This document shows positions 28,464 through 36,472 of a stretch of 64,000 bases of DNA, one piece after another; positions within the stretch are counted from its first letter, which is position 1, and each line of letters begins with the position of its first letter. Source of the stretch: Bacteroidota bacterium (lineage in GTDB: Bacteria; Bacteroidota; Bacteroidia; Bacteroidales; F082); the NCBI GenBank assembly GCA_020444415.1, contig JAHLLA010000009.1:1-64000 (forward strand), read 5' to 3'. A program made the translations under genes and the position numbers. Below the pieces are notes generated by a model. It made no database searches, was not told the DNA's origin, and was given only the letters and a program-made list of their open reading frames with translations.

Positions 28464-30005
28464 ATGCCGTTATTGGGAAGTATTATAAAACGGGCCTATC
28501 AATTGAGAAACGCCCCGGAAGAAAGGAAGCTGAAAACAATAAGCCCGGTAAAGGCACAAAAACAGCAGTTGATCAAACTGATGCGTAAAGCGCAATTCAC
28601 TGCTTTTGGAGAACACTATAAATTTCATAAATTATTATCGGCACCTGACCCTGAAAAGGCATTCAGAGAAACCATACCGGTTCACGATTACAAATCAATA
28701 TACAAGCGTTGGTGGTACAGGTCCTTAAATGGAGAAACTTATGTTACCTGGCCTGGCAAGGTAAAATATTTTGCTTTGAGTTCAGGCACCTCTGAATCTT
28801 CAAGCAAGTACATCCCTGTTACCAGCGAAATGCTTCGTGCTATAAAATCAGCCAGCTTGCGACAATTGGTCTCCATGGTGAAATACGATTTTCCACTTGG
28901 ATTTTATGAAAAAGGAATTTTAATGATCGGCGGAAGTACACATTTGCAATACAATGGTCGATATTATGAAGGTGATCTTTCCGGCATTACGGCAGGGAAC
29001 ATTCCATTCTGGTTTCAGCATTTTTATAAACCGGGCCGAAAAATATCCCGTGCTGCCGACTGGGGAACAAAGCTGGATGAAATGGTAAGAAAAGCACCCG
29101 AATGGGATATAGGCATAATTGTTGGCGTTCCGGCGTGGGTGCAAATTCTGATGGAACGGATTATTGAAGAGCATAATGTAAGAACCATTCACGATGTATG
29201 GCCTAATTTAAAGGTGTATGTGCACAGTGGTGTATCATTCAAGCCCTATATGAAAAGCTTTGAAAAGCTGGTGGAAAAACCATTGATCTATAATGAATCA
29301 TATTTGGCTTCAGAAGGGTATATTGCCTTTCAGAATAACCCGCAATCAGTTGGGATGGAACTGGTATTGGATAATGGCATCTATTACGAATTTGTACCAT
29401 TCAACGACTACAATTTTGATGAAGATGGCAACCTAAGTGAGGATTTGACAGTTCTCAGTATTTCTGAAATAGAAGAAGATGTAGATTACGCCTTGTTGTT
29501 AACAACCAATTCAGGCGCATGGCGATATCTTATTGGCGATGTAGTTAAATTTATTAATAAAAGCCGTTGCGAGCTTGTAATTACGGGCAGAACCAAACAT
29601 TATATCAGCATTTGCGGTGAGCACCTGTCGGTTGATAATATGAACCGCGCTATTGAGTTGCTGGAAGAGGAATTGAACATCGGAATTAAAGAGTTTACGC
29701 TGATGGGTATCCACCACGACAATTTGTTTGCCCATAAATGGTACCTGGGCACAAATGACACGCTCGATCCGAAAGTGGCTGCTAAAAAACTGGATGCCTT
29801 TTTATGTAATCTGAATGACGATTATCGTGTTGAACGACTCGAAGCCATCAGGGATGTGATTGTTGAGGTACTACCGACAGAGGTATTTTATGATTACATG
29901 AAATTAAAAGGAAAAGAGGGCAGTGCCAATAAATTTCCGAGGGTATTGAAAAACTCAAGGATCACAGAATGGGAAGATTTCCTGAAAAGTGAAAACTACA
30001 TTTAA
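28464..30005 (+). CDS. GH3 auxin-responsive-promoter family acyl-adenylating protein
   Basis: 513 residues from the ATG at 28464. The pattern FALSSGTSESSSKYIPVTSEML (P-loop-like ATP motif), YNESYLASEGYIAFQ, YEFVPF and YLIGDVVKF...ELVITGRTKHYISICGEHLS matches the GH3 adenylate-forming family (plant JAR1-like enzymes and bacterial relatives). Such enzymes adenylate a carboxylic acid and couple it to an amino acid or another nucleophile. The bacterial substrate is unknown. The next gene (LysE type exporter) starts 9 bp after the stop, so the pair may make and export a conjugate or an amino acid. Confidence 0.85.
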   Translation: MPLLGSIIKRAYQLRNAPEERKLKTISPVKAQKQQLIKLMRKAQFTAFGEHYKFHKLLSAPDPEKAFRETIPVHDYKSIYKRWWYRSLNGETYVTWPGKVKYFALSSGTSESSSKYIPVTSEMLRAIKSASLRQLVSMVKYDFPLGFYEKGILMIGGSTHLQYNGRYYEGDLSGITAGNIPFWFQHFYKPGRKISRAADWGTKLDEMVRKAPEWDIGIIVGVPAWVQILMERIIEEHNVRTIHDVWPNLKVYVHSGVSFKPYMKSFEKLVEKPLIYNESYLASEGYIAFQNNPQSVGMELVLDNGIYYEFVPFNDYNFDEDGNLSEDLTVLSISEIEEDVDYALLLTTNSGAWRYLIGDVVKFINKSRCELVITGRTKHYISICGEHLSVDNMNRAIELLEEELNIGIKEFTLMGIHHDNLFAHKWYLGTNDTLDPKVAAKKLDAFLCNLNDDYRVERLEAIRDVIVEVLPTEVFYDYMKLKGKEGSANKFPRVLKNSRITEWEDFLKSENYI

Positions 30006-30014
30006 AATGAACCA

Positions 30015-30644
30015 ATGAATGCCATCATTGAAGGAGCCATACTCGGACTCTCGCTTGCATTTTTATTTGGTTTCGGTCCCGCTTTTTTTGCCTTAATTCA
30101 AACGGGCATATACAGGGGGTTCTGGGCGGGGTTTTTACTTGCCGTGGGCATTATCATCAACGATCTCGTTATTGTTGTGCTGTCGCTACTGGGGACAACA
30201 CAGGCGATGGTAAATATGGGCAGCTATATATGGGTAGCGATCATAGGCGGTGGCCTTTTAATTGCATTTGGGATATTTACTTATGGCAGGAAAACTGCCG
30301 TTAATAACTTTGAAGAGGAACAAAACAATAAAAAACCGCATCCGATGGAATTTATCGGCAAAGGATTTCTGCTCAATTTTGTAAATCCTTTCGTCTGGAT
30401 TTTTTGGCTGGGAATCGTTGTTGGTTTAACTGCCCGTTTTCAGGCAGACACACCGTCTTTAATCAGATTTTTTGGTACTGCACTATCCATAGTTTTTATA
30501 ACGGACGTTTTTAAAACCTATGCAGCTTCCAGGTTCAGAGAGCTTATCAACCCGAAATTCCTGGGATGGATCAATAAAATTGCCGGTATCGGGCTGATCG
30601 CATTTGGTATATTTTTGATCATCAGGTCATTTTTTGAAGTATAA
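30015..30644 (+). CDS. LysE-family amino-acid exporter
   Basis: 209 residues with six hydrophobic segments. The start AIIEGAILGLSLAFLFGFGPAFFALIQTGIYRGFWAGF is the LysE/RhtB hallmark, and GFLLNFVNPFVWIFWLGIV contains the conserved NP motif. The family exports amino acids or small metabolites from the cytosol. It is translationally close (9 bp) to the GH3-like gene, which suggests a shared metabolite. It ends at a bidirectional hairpin. Confidence 0.88.
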   Translation: MNAIIEGAILGLSLAFLFGFGPAFFALIQTGIYRGFWAGFLLAVGIIINDLVIVVLSLLGTTQAMVNMGSYIWVAIIGGGLLIAFGIFTYGRKTAVNNFEEEQNNKKPHPMEFIGKGFLLNFVNPFVWIFWLGIVVGLTARFQADTPSLIRFFGTALSIVFITDVFKTYAASRFRELINPKFLGWINKIAGIGLIAFGIFLIIRSFFEV

Positions 30645-30677
30645 AAAAGCGGCTTAAAGAAGATTCCTTAAGCCGCT
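30643..30677 (-). terminator. Terminator between the LysE-type and S46 peptidase genes
   Basis: Perfect stem AGCGGCTTAA/TTAAGCCGCT (30648-30657 with 30668-30677). On the minus strand it is followed by six T, so it best serves the S46 gene. It may also stop rightward transcripts from the LysE gene, although the T run on that side is poor. Confidence 0.75.
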
Positions 30678-30694
30678 CTATATTTCAGTTATTT

Positions 30695-32998
30695 CTAATT
30701 TTCGCTTACCACTTCAATGGTAACTTCATCTACTTCATCTGCAACATCAAGTTCTACTGTTTCGACTACTTCAGTTCTGCTGGGCTGTGGCACTGTTTTA
30801 TGGATGGTAAGTTCATCAACCAGGTGACCGGCTCCGGCAAATTTGTCAATAATAAACAATACATATCTCGTATCAACAACGATGGTGCGCTGCATGTTGG
30901 GGGCAAATGCAATATCGCTGCTCATTGCTTCCCAGTTGCCGTCAAACGCCAAACCTATTAATTCGCCTTTTCCATTCACAACAGGTGAGCCGGAGTTACC
31001 GCCGGTGATATCGTTGTTGGTAAGGAAGCAAACCACCAGGGTGCCGTCCTCATTGGCATATGGACCATAATCTTTAAGTTCGTAAAGCTCTTTAAGCCTT
31101 TCCGGAACGTTGAATTCATCGTTGTCAGGATCTTCCTTGTCGATCAATCCGCTCAGGTGCGTAACATAATCATAGCTGACCGCATCTTTTGGATCATAGT
31201 CCTGAACGGTTCCGTATGAAAAGCGTAAAGTAGAATTGGCATCGGGGTAAAATACTTTATCACTTTCCATTTTTCTGACGCCTTCCATATAGAGTCTTTC
31301 TGCTGTTTCCATTTCATCGCCGCTTTTTTCATAACCGGCAGACGCTTCCATCATTTCCTGCATAAATCCCTGCATCAATGTAAAAGCTGGGTCTTTATTA
31401 ATTTGCTTCAGGTCTGGATCTTCAAGATAAGCCATCACTTTATCCTGATCGGCAAGAAAAGATTCGTTGAAAACATATTCGGAAAGAGCATAATAATCAT
31501 TGTCGAACCTGGAGACCATTTTGGTCAGATATTCCGGTTGATATTCTGCGGCCAGTTTATTTTGATACATTTGGGTCATTACAGCGAAAACTTCCTGATC
31601 AGTTGCTTTGTCATAATTTTTAAAATGCTCAGGTGCCGAAGCCATCAAACCCGCAGCAGCCTCGTTAATTTGTTCCAATTTTTTGGCTTTTTTGTCTTTA
31701 TCTTTTTCTTCTTTGTATTGTTGCAATAACGATTGTAAGCCTGAGAATTCCTGGGCATAAGAGATAATTTCAGCACCGCCAATTCCTGTTAAACTGGCAT
31801 AAATGAGTGGTTGAATACCTTTTTCCCGTTGTTTATAAATGGATTGTATATCTGCTAACAATGAACCGTATCTTTCTTTTCTGTCATCATTTTCATTTAC
31901 CCAGTCTGTAAACCTTGTTTCAAATGCCTGTTTTTCACCAATCACATCCAGATCACTTACACCTTGTACCTGGCCAATCAAATATTTCCAGCTATTGGCT
32001 ATTTGTGCGTAGTTGGATGCATATTTGATTTTTACTTCTTTGTTTTCGTCCATGTGTAGTCTCCAGGCGTCCAGTTTTTCGCCAAAAGCTTCGATGAGGG
32101 GTGGATAATAGTAATCCATCTTGAATTGAACACCGTAAGACGTTTGTGCTCTTTCGGTTCCTCCGGGAAATCCCCATATCATAGCAAAATCTCCTTTTTC
32201 AACGCCATCAAGCGAAATAGGCAAGTAATGTTTTGGTTTGAGAGGAATATTTTCTTTTGAGTATTCAGCAGGAGAACCGTCGGGGGCCGTGTAAATCCTG
32301 AAAATAGAAAAGTCACCTGTATGGCGCGGCCACATCCAGTTATCGGTATCGCCGCCATATTTTCCTATAGACGAAGGAGGTGCACCTACCAAACGCACAT
32401 CTTTATAAACCTGGTAAATGAACATATAATATTCATTGCCTTCAAAAAAGCTTTTAATGACTACATTGTATTTGCCGTCTTCTGAATTTGCTTTGGTCAT
32501 TCTTTTAATAATCCTACCGGCAAGATCATTTCTTTCCGAATAGCTCATCGAATCGCTTAACTGTGGGATGATGCTATCTGTAATGTCTTCCATTCGTACA
32601 AGTATGGAAGCTGTGAGTTCTTCATTTGGCAGTTCTTCTTCGCGGCTCATTGCCCAGAATCCGTCAGCCAGGTAGTCGTGTTCTATTGAGCTGTGCTTCT
32701 GAATGGCATCATATCCGCAGTGGTGGTTGGTAAATAAAAGCCCTTCTGATGATACGATTTCGGCCGTACAGAAGTATCCTCTTGGTTTGGGACTGTTCGA
32801 TAAGCCAACGATGGCATCTTTAAGGCTTGAATTGTTGACACTGTAAACTTCCTCAGCCGTCAACTGTAAACCGAGTTTTTGCATATCAGTATAGTTCAGG
32901 CGATCAATAAACATGGGCAACCACATACCTTCATCGGCCTTCACCTGCATGCCCTGCATCGTAAATAATACAACAAATAAAATAGCAATCTTTTTCAT
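30695..32998 (-). CDS. S46-family dipeptidyl-peptidase, DPP7-like
   Basis: 767 residues from the ATG at 32998; an upstream in-frame ATG is ignored because the chosen start gives a clean signal peptide (MKKIAILFVVLFTMQGMQVKA). The chymotrypsin-like triad is visible: His in LLFTNHHCGYDAIQKHS (about 93), Asp in PRHTGDFSIFR and Ser in GGNSGSPVVNGKG. The specificity position 18 residues after the catalytic Ser is Gly (FDGNWEA), as in DPP7 (hydrophobic residues), not Arg as in DPP11 (acidic residues). The enzyme removes N-terminal dipeptides in the periplasm. Confidence 0.92.
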   Translation of the reverse strand: MKKIAILFVVLFTMQGMQVKADEGMWLPMFIDRLNYTDMQKLGLQLTAEEVYSVNNSSLKDAIVGLSNSPKPRGYFCTAEIVSSEGLLFTNHHCGYDAIQKHSSIEHDYLADGFWAMSREEELPNEELTASILVRMEDITDSIIPQLSDSMSYSERNDLAGRIIKRMTKANSEDGKYNVVIKSFFEGNEYYMFIYQVYKDVRLVGAPPSSIGKYGGDTDNWMWPRHTGDFSIFRIYTAPDGSPAEYSKENIPLKPKHYLPISLDGVEKGDFAMIWGFPGGTERAQTSYGVQFKMDYYYPPLIEAFGEKLDAWRLHMDENKEVKIKYASNYAQIANSWKYLIGQVQGVSDLDVIGEKQAFETRFTDWVNENDDRKERYGSLLADIQSIYKQREKGIQPLIYASLTGIGGAEIISYAQEFSGLQSLLQQYKEEKDKDKKAKKLEQINEAAAGLMASAPEHFKNYDKATDQEVFAVMTQMYQNKLAAEYQPEYLTKMVSRFDNDYYALSEYVFNESFLADQDKVMAYLEDPDLKQINKDPAFTLMQGFMQEMMEASAGYEKSGDEMETAERLYMEGVRKMESDKVFYPDANSTLRFSYGTVQDYDPKDAVSYDYVTHLSGLIDKEDPDNDEFNVPERLKELYELKDYGPYANEDGTLVVCFLTNNDITGGNSGSPVVNGKGELIGLAFDGNWEAMSSDIAFAPNMQRTIVVDTRYVLFIIDKFAGAGHLVDELTIHKTVPQPSRTEVVETVELDVADEVDEVTIEVVSEN

Positions 32999-33001
32999 CA
33001 T

Positions 33002-33559
33002 TTCTTTTTTAAAAATTAATTCGCATTTATTTAACATAAAACATACCAAAAATTATAAAAACAACATATACAATATATTGATAAAGAATAATTTAAACAT
33101 ATTATTCGGTTGTGTTCAGTTTTGAACATCCGGGATTTAAAAATGAACACCATTGAAAGGGCGAAAATAGAAGAATATTCAACTTGTTTTGAACTTGGGT
33201 TTAAAAAGTATGTCAAAAGCGTTTTATTAACCGTGATTTGTTAACTACTTATTAAATAAGGTTCAATAATTTGAAGATTAGAGAACTATCTTTACGGGTG
33301 TTAAAAATAACCATTTGTGTTATTTTCTCAGGGAAATTGATTAAGTATCTTCTTTACGCCAAACAAGTCTCTTTAGCATTGCTACACGAGGGGGCATCGT
33401 ACCCGGGCTGAATAGTATTTTCAAATCAAGGTAAACAATGACAGGCTGTAGGGGCCTCGATTTGAAAGAGCACAAAGCAAGCGGCAGGTAGGCATTCATT
33501 TGTTTGCCTGTTTTTGTTTTTATAGATGTAGTATTTTAGCCCGCCTAATCATATATTGT
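33002..33559. other. Long intergenic region upstream of the MFS gene
   Basis: 558 bp without a credible gene. The left half is AT-rich and holds the S46 leader. The right half (from about 33360) is richer in GC and has several complementary segments, described as a separate candidate structured RNA. Confidence 0.6.
33361..33521 (+). ncRNA. Candidate structured leader or small RNA (class unknown)
   Basis: A stem TCAAATCAAGG (33421-33431) pairs with CCTCGATTTGA (33455-33465) with one mismatch. Inside or beside it AGGC (33443-33446) can pair with GCCT (33454-33457), CGAGG (33387-33391) with CCTCG, and CTCTTT (33369-33374) with AAAGAG (33465-33470). The region ends in a weak hairpin AGGCA/TGCCT followed by T5GT5 (33490-33521), which could be a terminator or attenuator. 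The MFS ATG lies 39 nt further on. No known riboswitch class was recognised. Confidence 0.3.
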
Positions 33560-34918
33560 ATGGACACGATAAAAAGAACACTGAACGATTCTCCGGTCGC
33601 CCGCTGGGGGGTGCTCATCCTGGTTGGATTCATTCTTTCTGTGAATTATTATTTCTACGATGCCTTTTCCACTTTAAAAGACTTAATGACCAAAGAGTTT
33701 GGTTTTTCCAACACCGACTACGGACTGTTTGTGTCTTTTTATTCCATTCCAAATACCTTCCTGCTGATGGCTGTTATTGGCGGAATTATTCTGGATAAAC
33801 TGGGCATACGCCGAACCGGATTTATATTTGTTTTTTTTATGGCGTTCGGGGCATTGTTAACGGCTTATGGCGCATCCGATGGCTACCGGGCCGGCGGATG
33901 GGGATACTCATTTATGCAATCCATTCTTCCTAATTATTCACCCGAACTTAAAATGATGCTGCTGGGCAGGTTCTTTTTCGGGCTGGGAGCCGAAACATCC
34001 ATTGTTGTTATTAGTAAAATTCTTGTAAAATGGTTTAAAGGGAAAGATCTCGCGCTTGCGTTCGGATTAAAAGTAGGCTTTGGACGACTCGGAACCTTTG
34101 CTGCTCTGCAGATATCGCCGGTACTGGCCGATGGTGGTACGCACCTCACAACGGCTATCTGGTTAGCTGCCATATTGGTGCTTACAGGTCTGCTGGCTTT
34201 TATGGTGTATTTGTTACTCGATCTCAAATTCGACAGAAACGCCGCCAAAACAACTGTAGCAGCTAAAATAGAGCCATTCAGAATGAAAGATGTGCTTGAT
34301 TTGTTTACCAACCGGGCATATATTTATATTGCATTAATATGCGTAACCTTCTATTCAGCGGTATTTCCATTTATGGCTTTTGCACCCGATTTCTTTTATC
34401 ATAAATTTGGAATGACATATGAAAAAAGCGGACAAATAGCATCCCTCCTGCCACTTGGAACCCTCCTATTCACACCATTATTTGGCTTTTTAATTGATAG
34501 AATTGGAAAAGCTGCAACGGCTATGATCTTTGGTTCGCTGGTTCTTTTTATAGTTCACCTGGTATTTACTTTTACAGGCTTTCCACCCTATTTGCCCATG
34601 TTGCTGCTCGGAATTGCATTCTCACTGGTGCCGGCAGCTATGTGGCCTTCCATGGTAAAACTTGTAAAAGATAAAGAAATCGGTACAGCCTATGGGTTGA
34701 TGTATTCTATTCAAAACCTGGGGCTATGGGGCATTCCAATCCTGGCAGGGATCATTCTTGATAAAACGAATCCAGGAAATCCCGAAACACTTAATTATAC
34801 AGGAACGATGATCATGTTTACCGCCCTGGGGCTCATCGGGCTATTGTTCGCCCTGCTGCTTAAAAGAGAAAATAAAAAGAACCATTACGGTGTCGAATTG
34901 CCGCTCAACAAAAAATAA
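33560..34918 (+). CDS. Major facilitator superfamily transporter
   Basis: 452 residues with twelve hydrophobic segments. The N-half has GLFVSFYSIPNTFLLMAVIGGIILDKLGIRRTGF (the conserved loop 2-3 GxxxDxxGxR) and LLGRFFFGLGAETSIVV. The C-half has PLGTLLFTPLFGFLIDRIGKAATA. It is a secondary transporter of the inner membrane; the substrate is unknown. The ATG at 33560 gives a normal N-terminus; the 20 extra residues possible from a start at 33500 would cover the candidate terminator. It is preceded by an unusually long, structured region. Confidence 0.85.
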   Translation: MDTIKRTLNDSPVARWGVLILVGFILSVNYYFYDAFSTLKDLMTKEFGFSNTDYGLFVSFYSIPNTFLLMAVIGGIILDKLGIRRTGFIFVFFMAFGALLTAYGASDGYRAGGWGYSFMQSILPNYSPELKMMLLGRFFFGLGAETSIVVISKILVKWFKGKDLALAFGLKVGFGRLGTFAALQISPVLADGGTHLTTAIWLAAILVLTGLLAFMVYLLLDLKFDRNAAKTTVAAKIEPFRMKDVLDLFTNRAYIYIALICVTFYSAVFPFMAFAPDFFYHKFGMTYEKSGQIASLLPLGTLLFTPLFGFLIDRIGKAATAMIFGSLVLFIVHLVFTFTGFPPYLPMLLLGIAFSLVPAAMWPSMVKLVKDKEIGTAYGLMYSIQNLGLWGIPILAGIILDKTNPGNPETLNYTGTMIMFTALGLIGLLFALLLKRENKKNHYGVELPLNKK

Positions 34919-34941
34919 TGGCTGTTTCATGATTTCCTGGT

Positions 34942-34949
34942 TATCTTTG
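34942..34949 (+). promoter_or_regulatory. -7 box upstream of the NTF2-like gene
   Basis: TATCTTTG is an exact TAnnTTTG match, 26 nt before the ATG at 34976. It rules out the in-frame ATG at 34952, which would sit at the transcription start. Confidence 0.5.
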
Positions 34950-34975
34950 ATATGCTTATTTTAAAACCTAAAAGA

Positions 34976-35455
34976 ATGAAAGTATTGATTGTAATTTTAT
35001 CGTTAAGCTGTGGTTTCTTATTTTCAAACCTAAGCCAGGCACAGGAGTTCATTTCTGAAAACCAGCAAGTCATTATGGATGTCATCCAGACGGCTTATGT
35101 AGAGGGACTGCAAAACGAAGGGAACCTCGAAAAAGTGGATAGCGGATTCCATCCGGGATTTGAGTTATTGGGCATAGGTAAAGGTGATCAGATGTGGAAA
35201 CTGCCGATCTATAACTGGAAAGAAACAACAGCCGATGCCGTGGAAGAAGGCAAAAAACCAAGAAAAGAAGAAGAATTGGTGCGTGTGAATTTTCTTTCAG
35301 TGGATGTTAGCGGAACGGCAGCATCCGTTAAACTGGAGTTTTATGTAGCCGAAAAGCTAACCTATATCGATTACCTGTCGCTTTATAAATTTGAGGACAG
35401 CTGGAAAATCGTCAGTAAGATTTTTTACAGATTTCCTGAGAAGGAAGAGAAATAA
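34976..35455 (+). CDS. Exported NTF2-like (putative lumazine-binding family) protein
   Basis: 159 residues with a signal peptide (about 1-22, ending LSQAQ). VIMDVIQTAYVEGLQNEGNLEKVDSGFHPGFELLGIG and the final LSLYKFEDSWKIVSKIFYRFP fit the cone-shaped NTF2/SnoaL fold, closest to the 'putative lumazine-binding' subgroup. Such domains bind small hydrophobic ligands or act as enzymes. No catalytic residues can be assigned. It follows the MFS gene by 57 bp but has its own promoter box. Confidence 0.7.
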   Translation: MKVLIVILSLSCGFLFSNLSQAQEFISENQQVIMDVIQTAYVEGLQNEGNLEKVDSGFHPGFELLGIGKGDQMWKLPIYNWKETTADAVEEGKKPRKEEELVRVNFLSVDVSGTAASVKLEFYVAEKLTYIDYLSLYKFEDSWKIVSKIFYRFPEKEEK

Positions 35456-35457
35456 AT

Positions 35458-35808
35458 TTAATACAGGAGGTAAATCCTTTCTTTATTTCTCCAACCGGCA
35501 TCGTATCTGCTATCAACAAAATAGATCAGCAAATCTGCATCATATTTTGAATCGGTAAAATAGACCTTTTTATCAGCATCATACCTGCTTTCAACGAAAT
35601 GCCACAGCCCTTCGTTGCCGGTAGCATTGTATTTACTTTCTTCTTTGTAAACCAGTAAATCAGCATCATACCTGCTGTCGACCACATGTATTAATACATC
35701 CGCATCATAGCGGCTATCGCAGGAGTAAATCTTTTGTGCATTTGTTTGGAGCACTAGCGTAAAGAAGCAGAAAATGGTTAGTGCATATTTGAAATAGTGT
35801 GGTTTCAT
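35458..35808 (-). CDS. Small secreted YDAD-repeat protein (DUF6150-like)
   Basis: 116 residues from the ATG at 35808, with a signal peptide (about 1-25, ending LQTNAQ). The mature part is almost only repeats of about 13-16 residues built on SRYDADLLVYxxD: six units, the third and sixth degenerate (SKYNATGNEGLWHFVE and SRYDAGWRNKERIY). Alternation of polar and hydrophobic residues suggests a small beta structure. The resemblance to DUF6150 is from memory. The stop is two bases from that of the convergent NTF2-like gene. Its upstream region is shared with the first IDDIPFNTE gene. Confidence 0.65.
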   Translation of the reverse strand: MKPHYFKYALTIFCFFTLVLQTNAQKIYSCDSRYDADVLIHVVDSRYDADLLVYKEESKYNATGNEGLWHFVESRYDADKKVYFTDSKYDADLLIYFVDSRYDAGWRNKERIYLLY

Positions 35809-35886
35809 ATAACCGGATTTTAAGGAATTGCTTGCAAAAATTGTGCTGTTTGCTAAAAATACGCACAAATTCTTTATATAAAGAAA

Positions 35887-35918
35887 AATTTCCGCCATTC
35901 ACCGACAGGGTATTGCCA
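35887..35918 (+). promoter_or_regulatory. Conserved 32-nt upstream element, copy 1
   Basis: All 32 bases are identical to 40530-40561. It starts AATTTCCGCCATTCACC and ends GGTATTGCCA, with a short inverted motif ACC-N5-GGT inside. It lies about 39-70 nt upstream of the -7 box of the first repeat-protein gene, as expected for an activator site. It also sits in the divergent region of the YDAD-repeat gene. Confidence 0.6.
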
Positions 35919-35933
35919 GTCATCGATTTTATA

Positions 35934-35964
35934 TTTACACGAGGGCCTTTTCACTATAGTTTTG
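35934..35964 (+). promoter_or_regulatory. Promoter of the first IDDIPFNTE-repeat gene
   Basis: TTTAC at 35934-35938 and TAGTTTTG at 35957-35964 fit the Bacteroidota -33/-7 boxes. The spacing (23 nt between starts) is identical in the paralogous copy. Confidence 0.6.
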
Positions 35965-36004
35965 CTCACAGAAAATGAAACTAAAACTAAAAAACTATCA
36001 TACC

Positions 36005-36436
36005 ATGAAAGCAATAATAAAATCAACCGCCATCATCGTTATCGCCACCTTCCTTTTCTCATTCAGTGCAAGAGCCGATGTAAATTTTAATGAAGAAGCC
36101 TATATTGATGACATTCCTTTTAACACGGAAGCCATTTACAGTAAAGTGGTAATTAAAAGAAACATATTGGATTTCGAAATGCAAGATGAAGCTTATATCA
36201 ACGACATTCCTTTTAGTACTGAAACCATAGCCGAAGTTAAATTATACGATTTAGCAATGACCGAAACATTTGCATTTGACGAGGAAACTTATATTGACGA
36301 CATCCCTTTTAATACGGAAGAGGTTTGCCAGAAACAAAATGATACTTCTGAATCAGATAAATTAACTTGCGATATGCATGAAATGGCGAATAGAAGTAAT
36401 CCTGAAAAAGTATTTGAAATAGAACATTTTAATTAG
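36005..36436 (+). CDS. Small secreted protein with three IDDIPFNTE-type repeats, copy 1
   Basis: 143 residues from the ATG at 36005; an in-frame ATG at 35975 adds ten charged residues before the signal peptide and is less likely. The signal peptide (about 1-24) ends SARA. The mature protein is acidic and carries three copies of a 12-residue motif, EAYIDDIPFNTE, EAYINDIPFSTE and ETYIDDIPFNTE, 31-32 residues apart. Two Cys near the C-terminus (EVCQ and LTCD) are conserved in copy 2 and may form a disulfide. No function is known. It is a paralogue of the gene at 40642. Confidence 0.75.
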   Translation: MKAIIKSTAIIVIATFLFSFSARADVNFNEEAYIDDIPFNTEAIYSKVVIKRNILDFEMQDEAYINDIPFSTETIAEVKLYDLAMTETFAFDEETYIDDIPFNTEEVCQKQNDTSESDKLTCDMHEMANRSNPEKVFEIEHFN

Positions 36437-36472
36437 AACACTTGTATTGGCGTTCAATATTGATATAAAATT

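Noticed and set aside
33386-33406. ACGAGG and CGTACCCGG, spaced 6 nt apart, recall the guanidine-III (ykkC-III) riboswitch core.
   Set aside because: The downstream half of that riboswitch and its pseudoknot partner are absent, and the flanks do not form the closing stem; the downstream gene is an MFS and not an SMR transporter.
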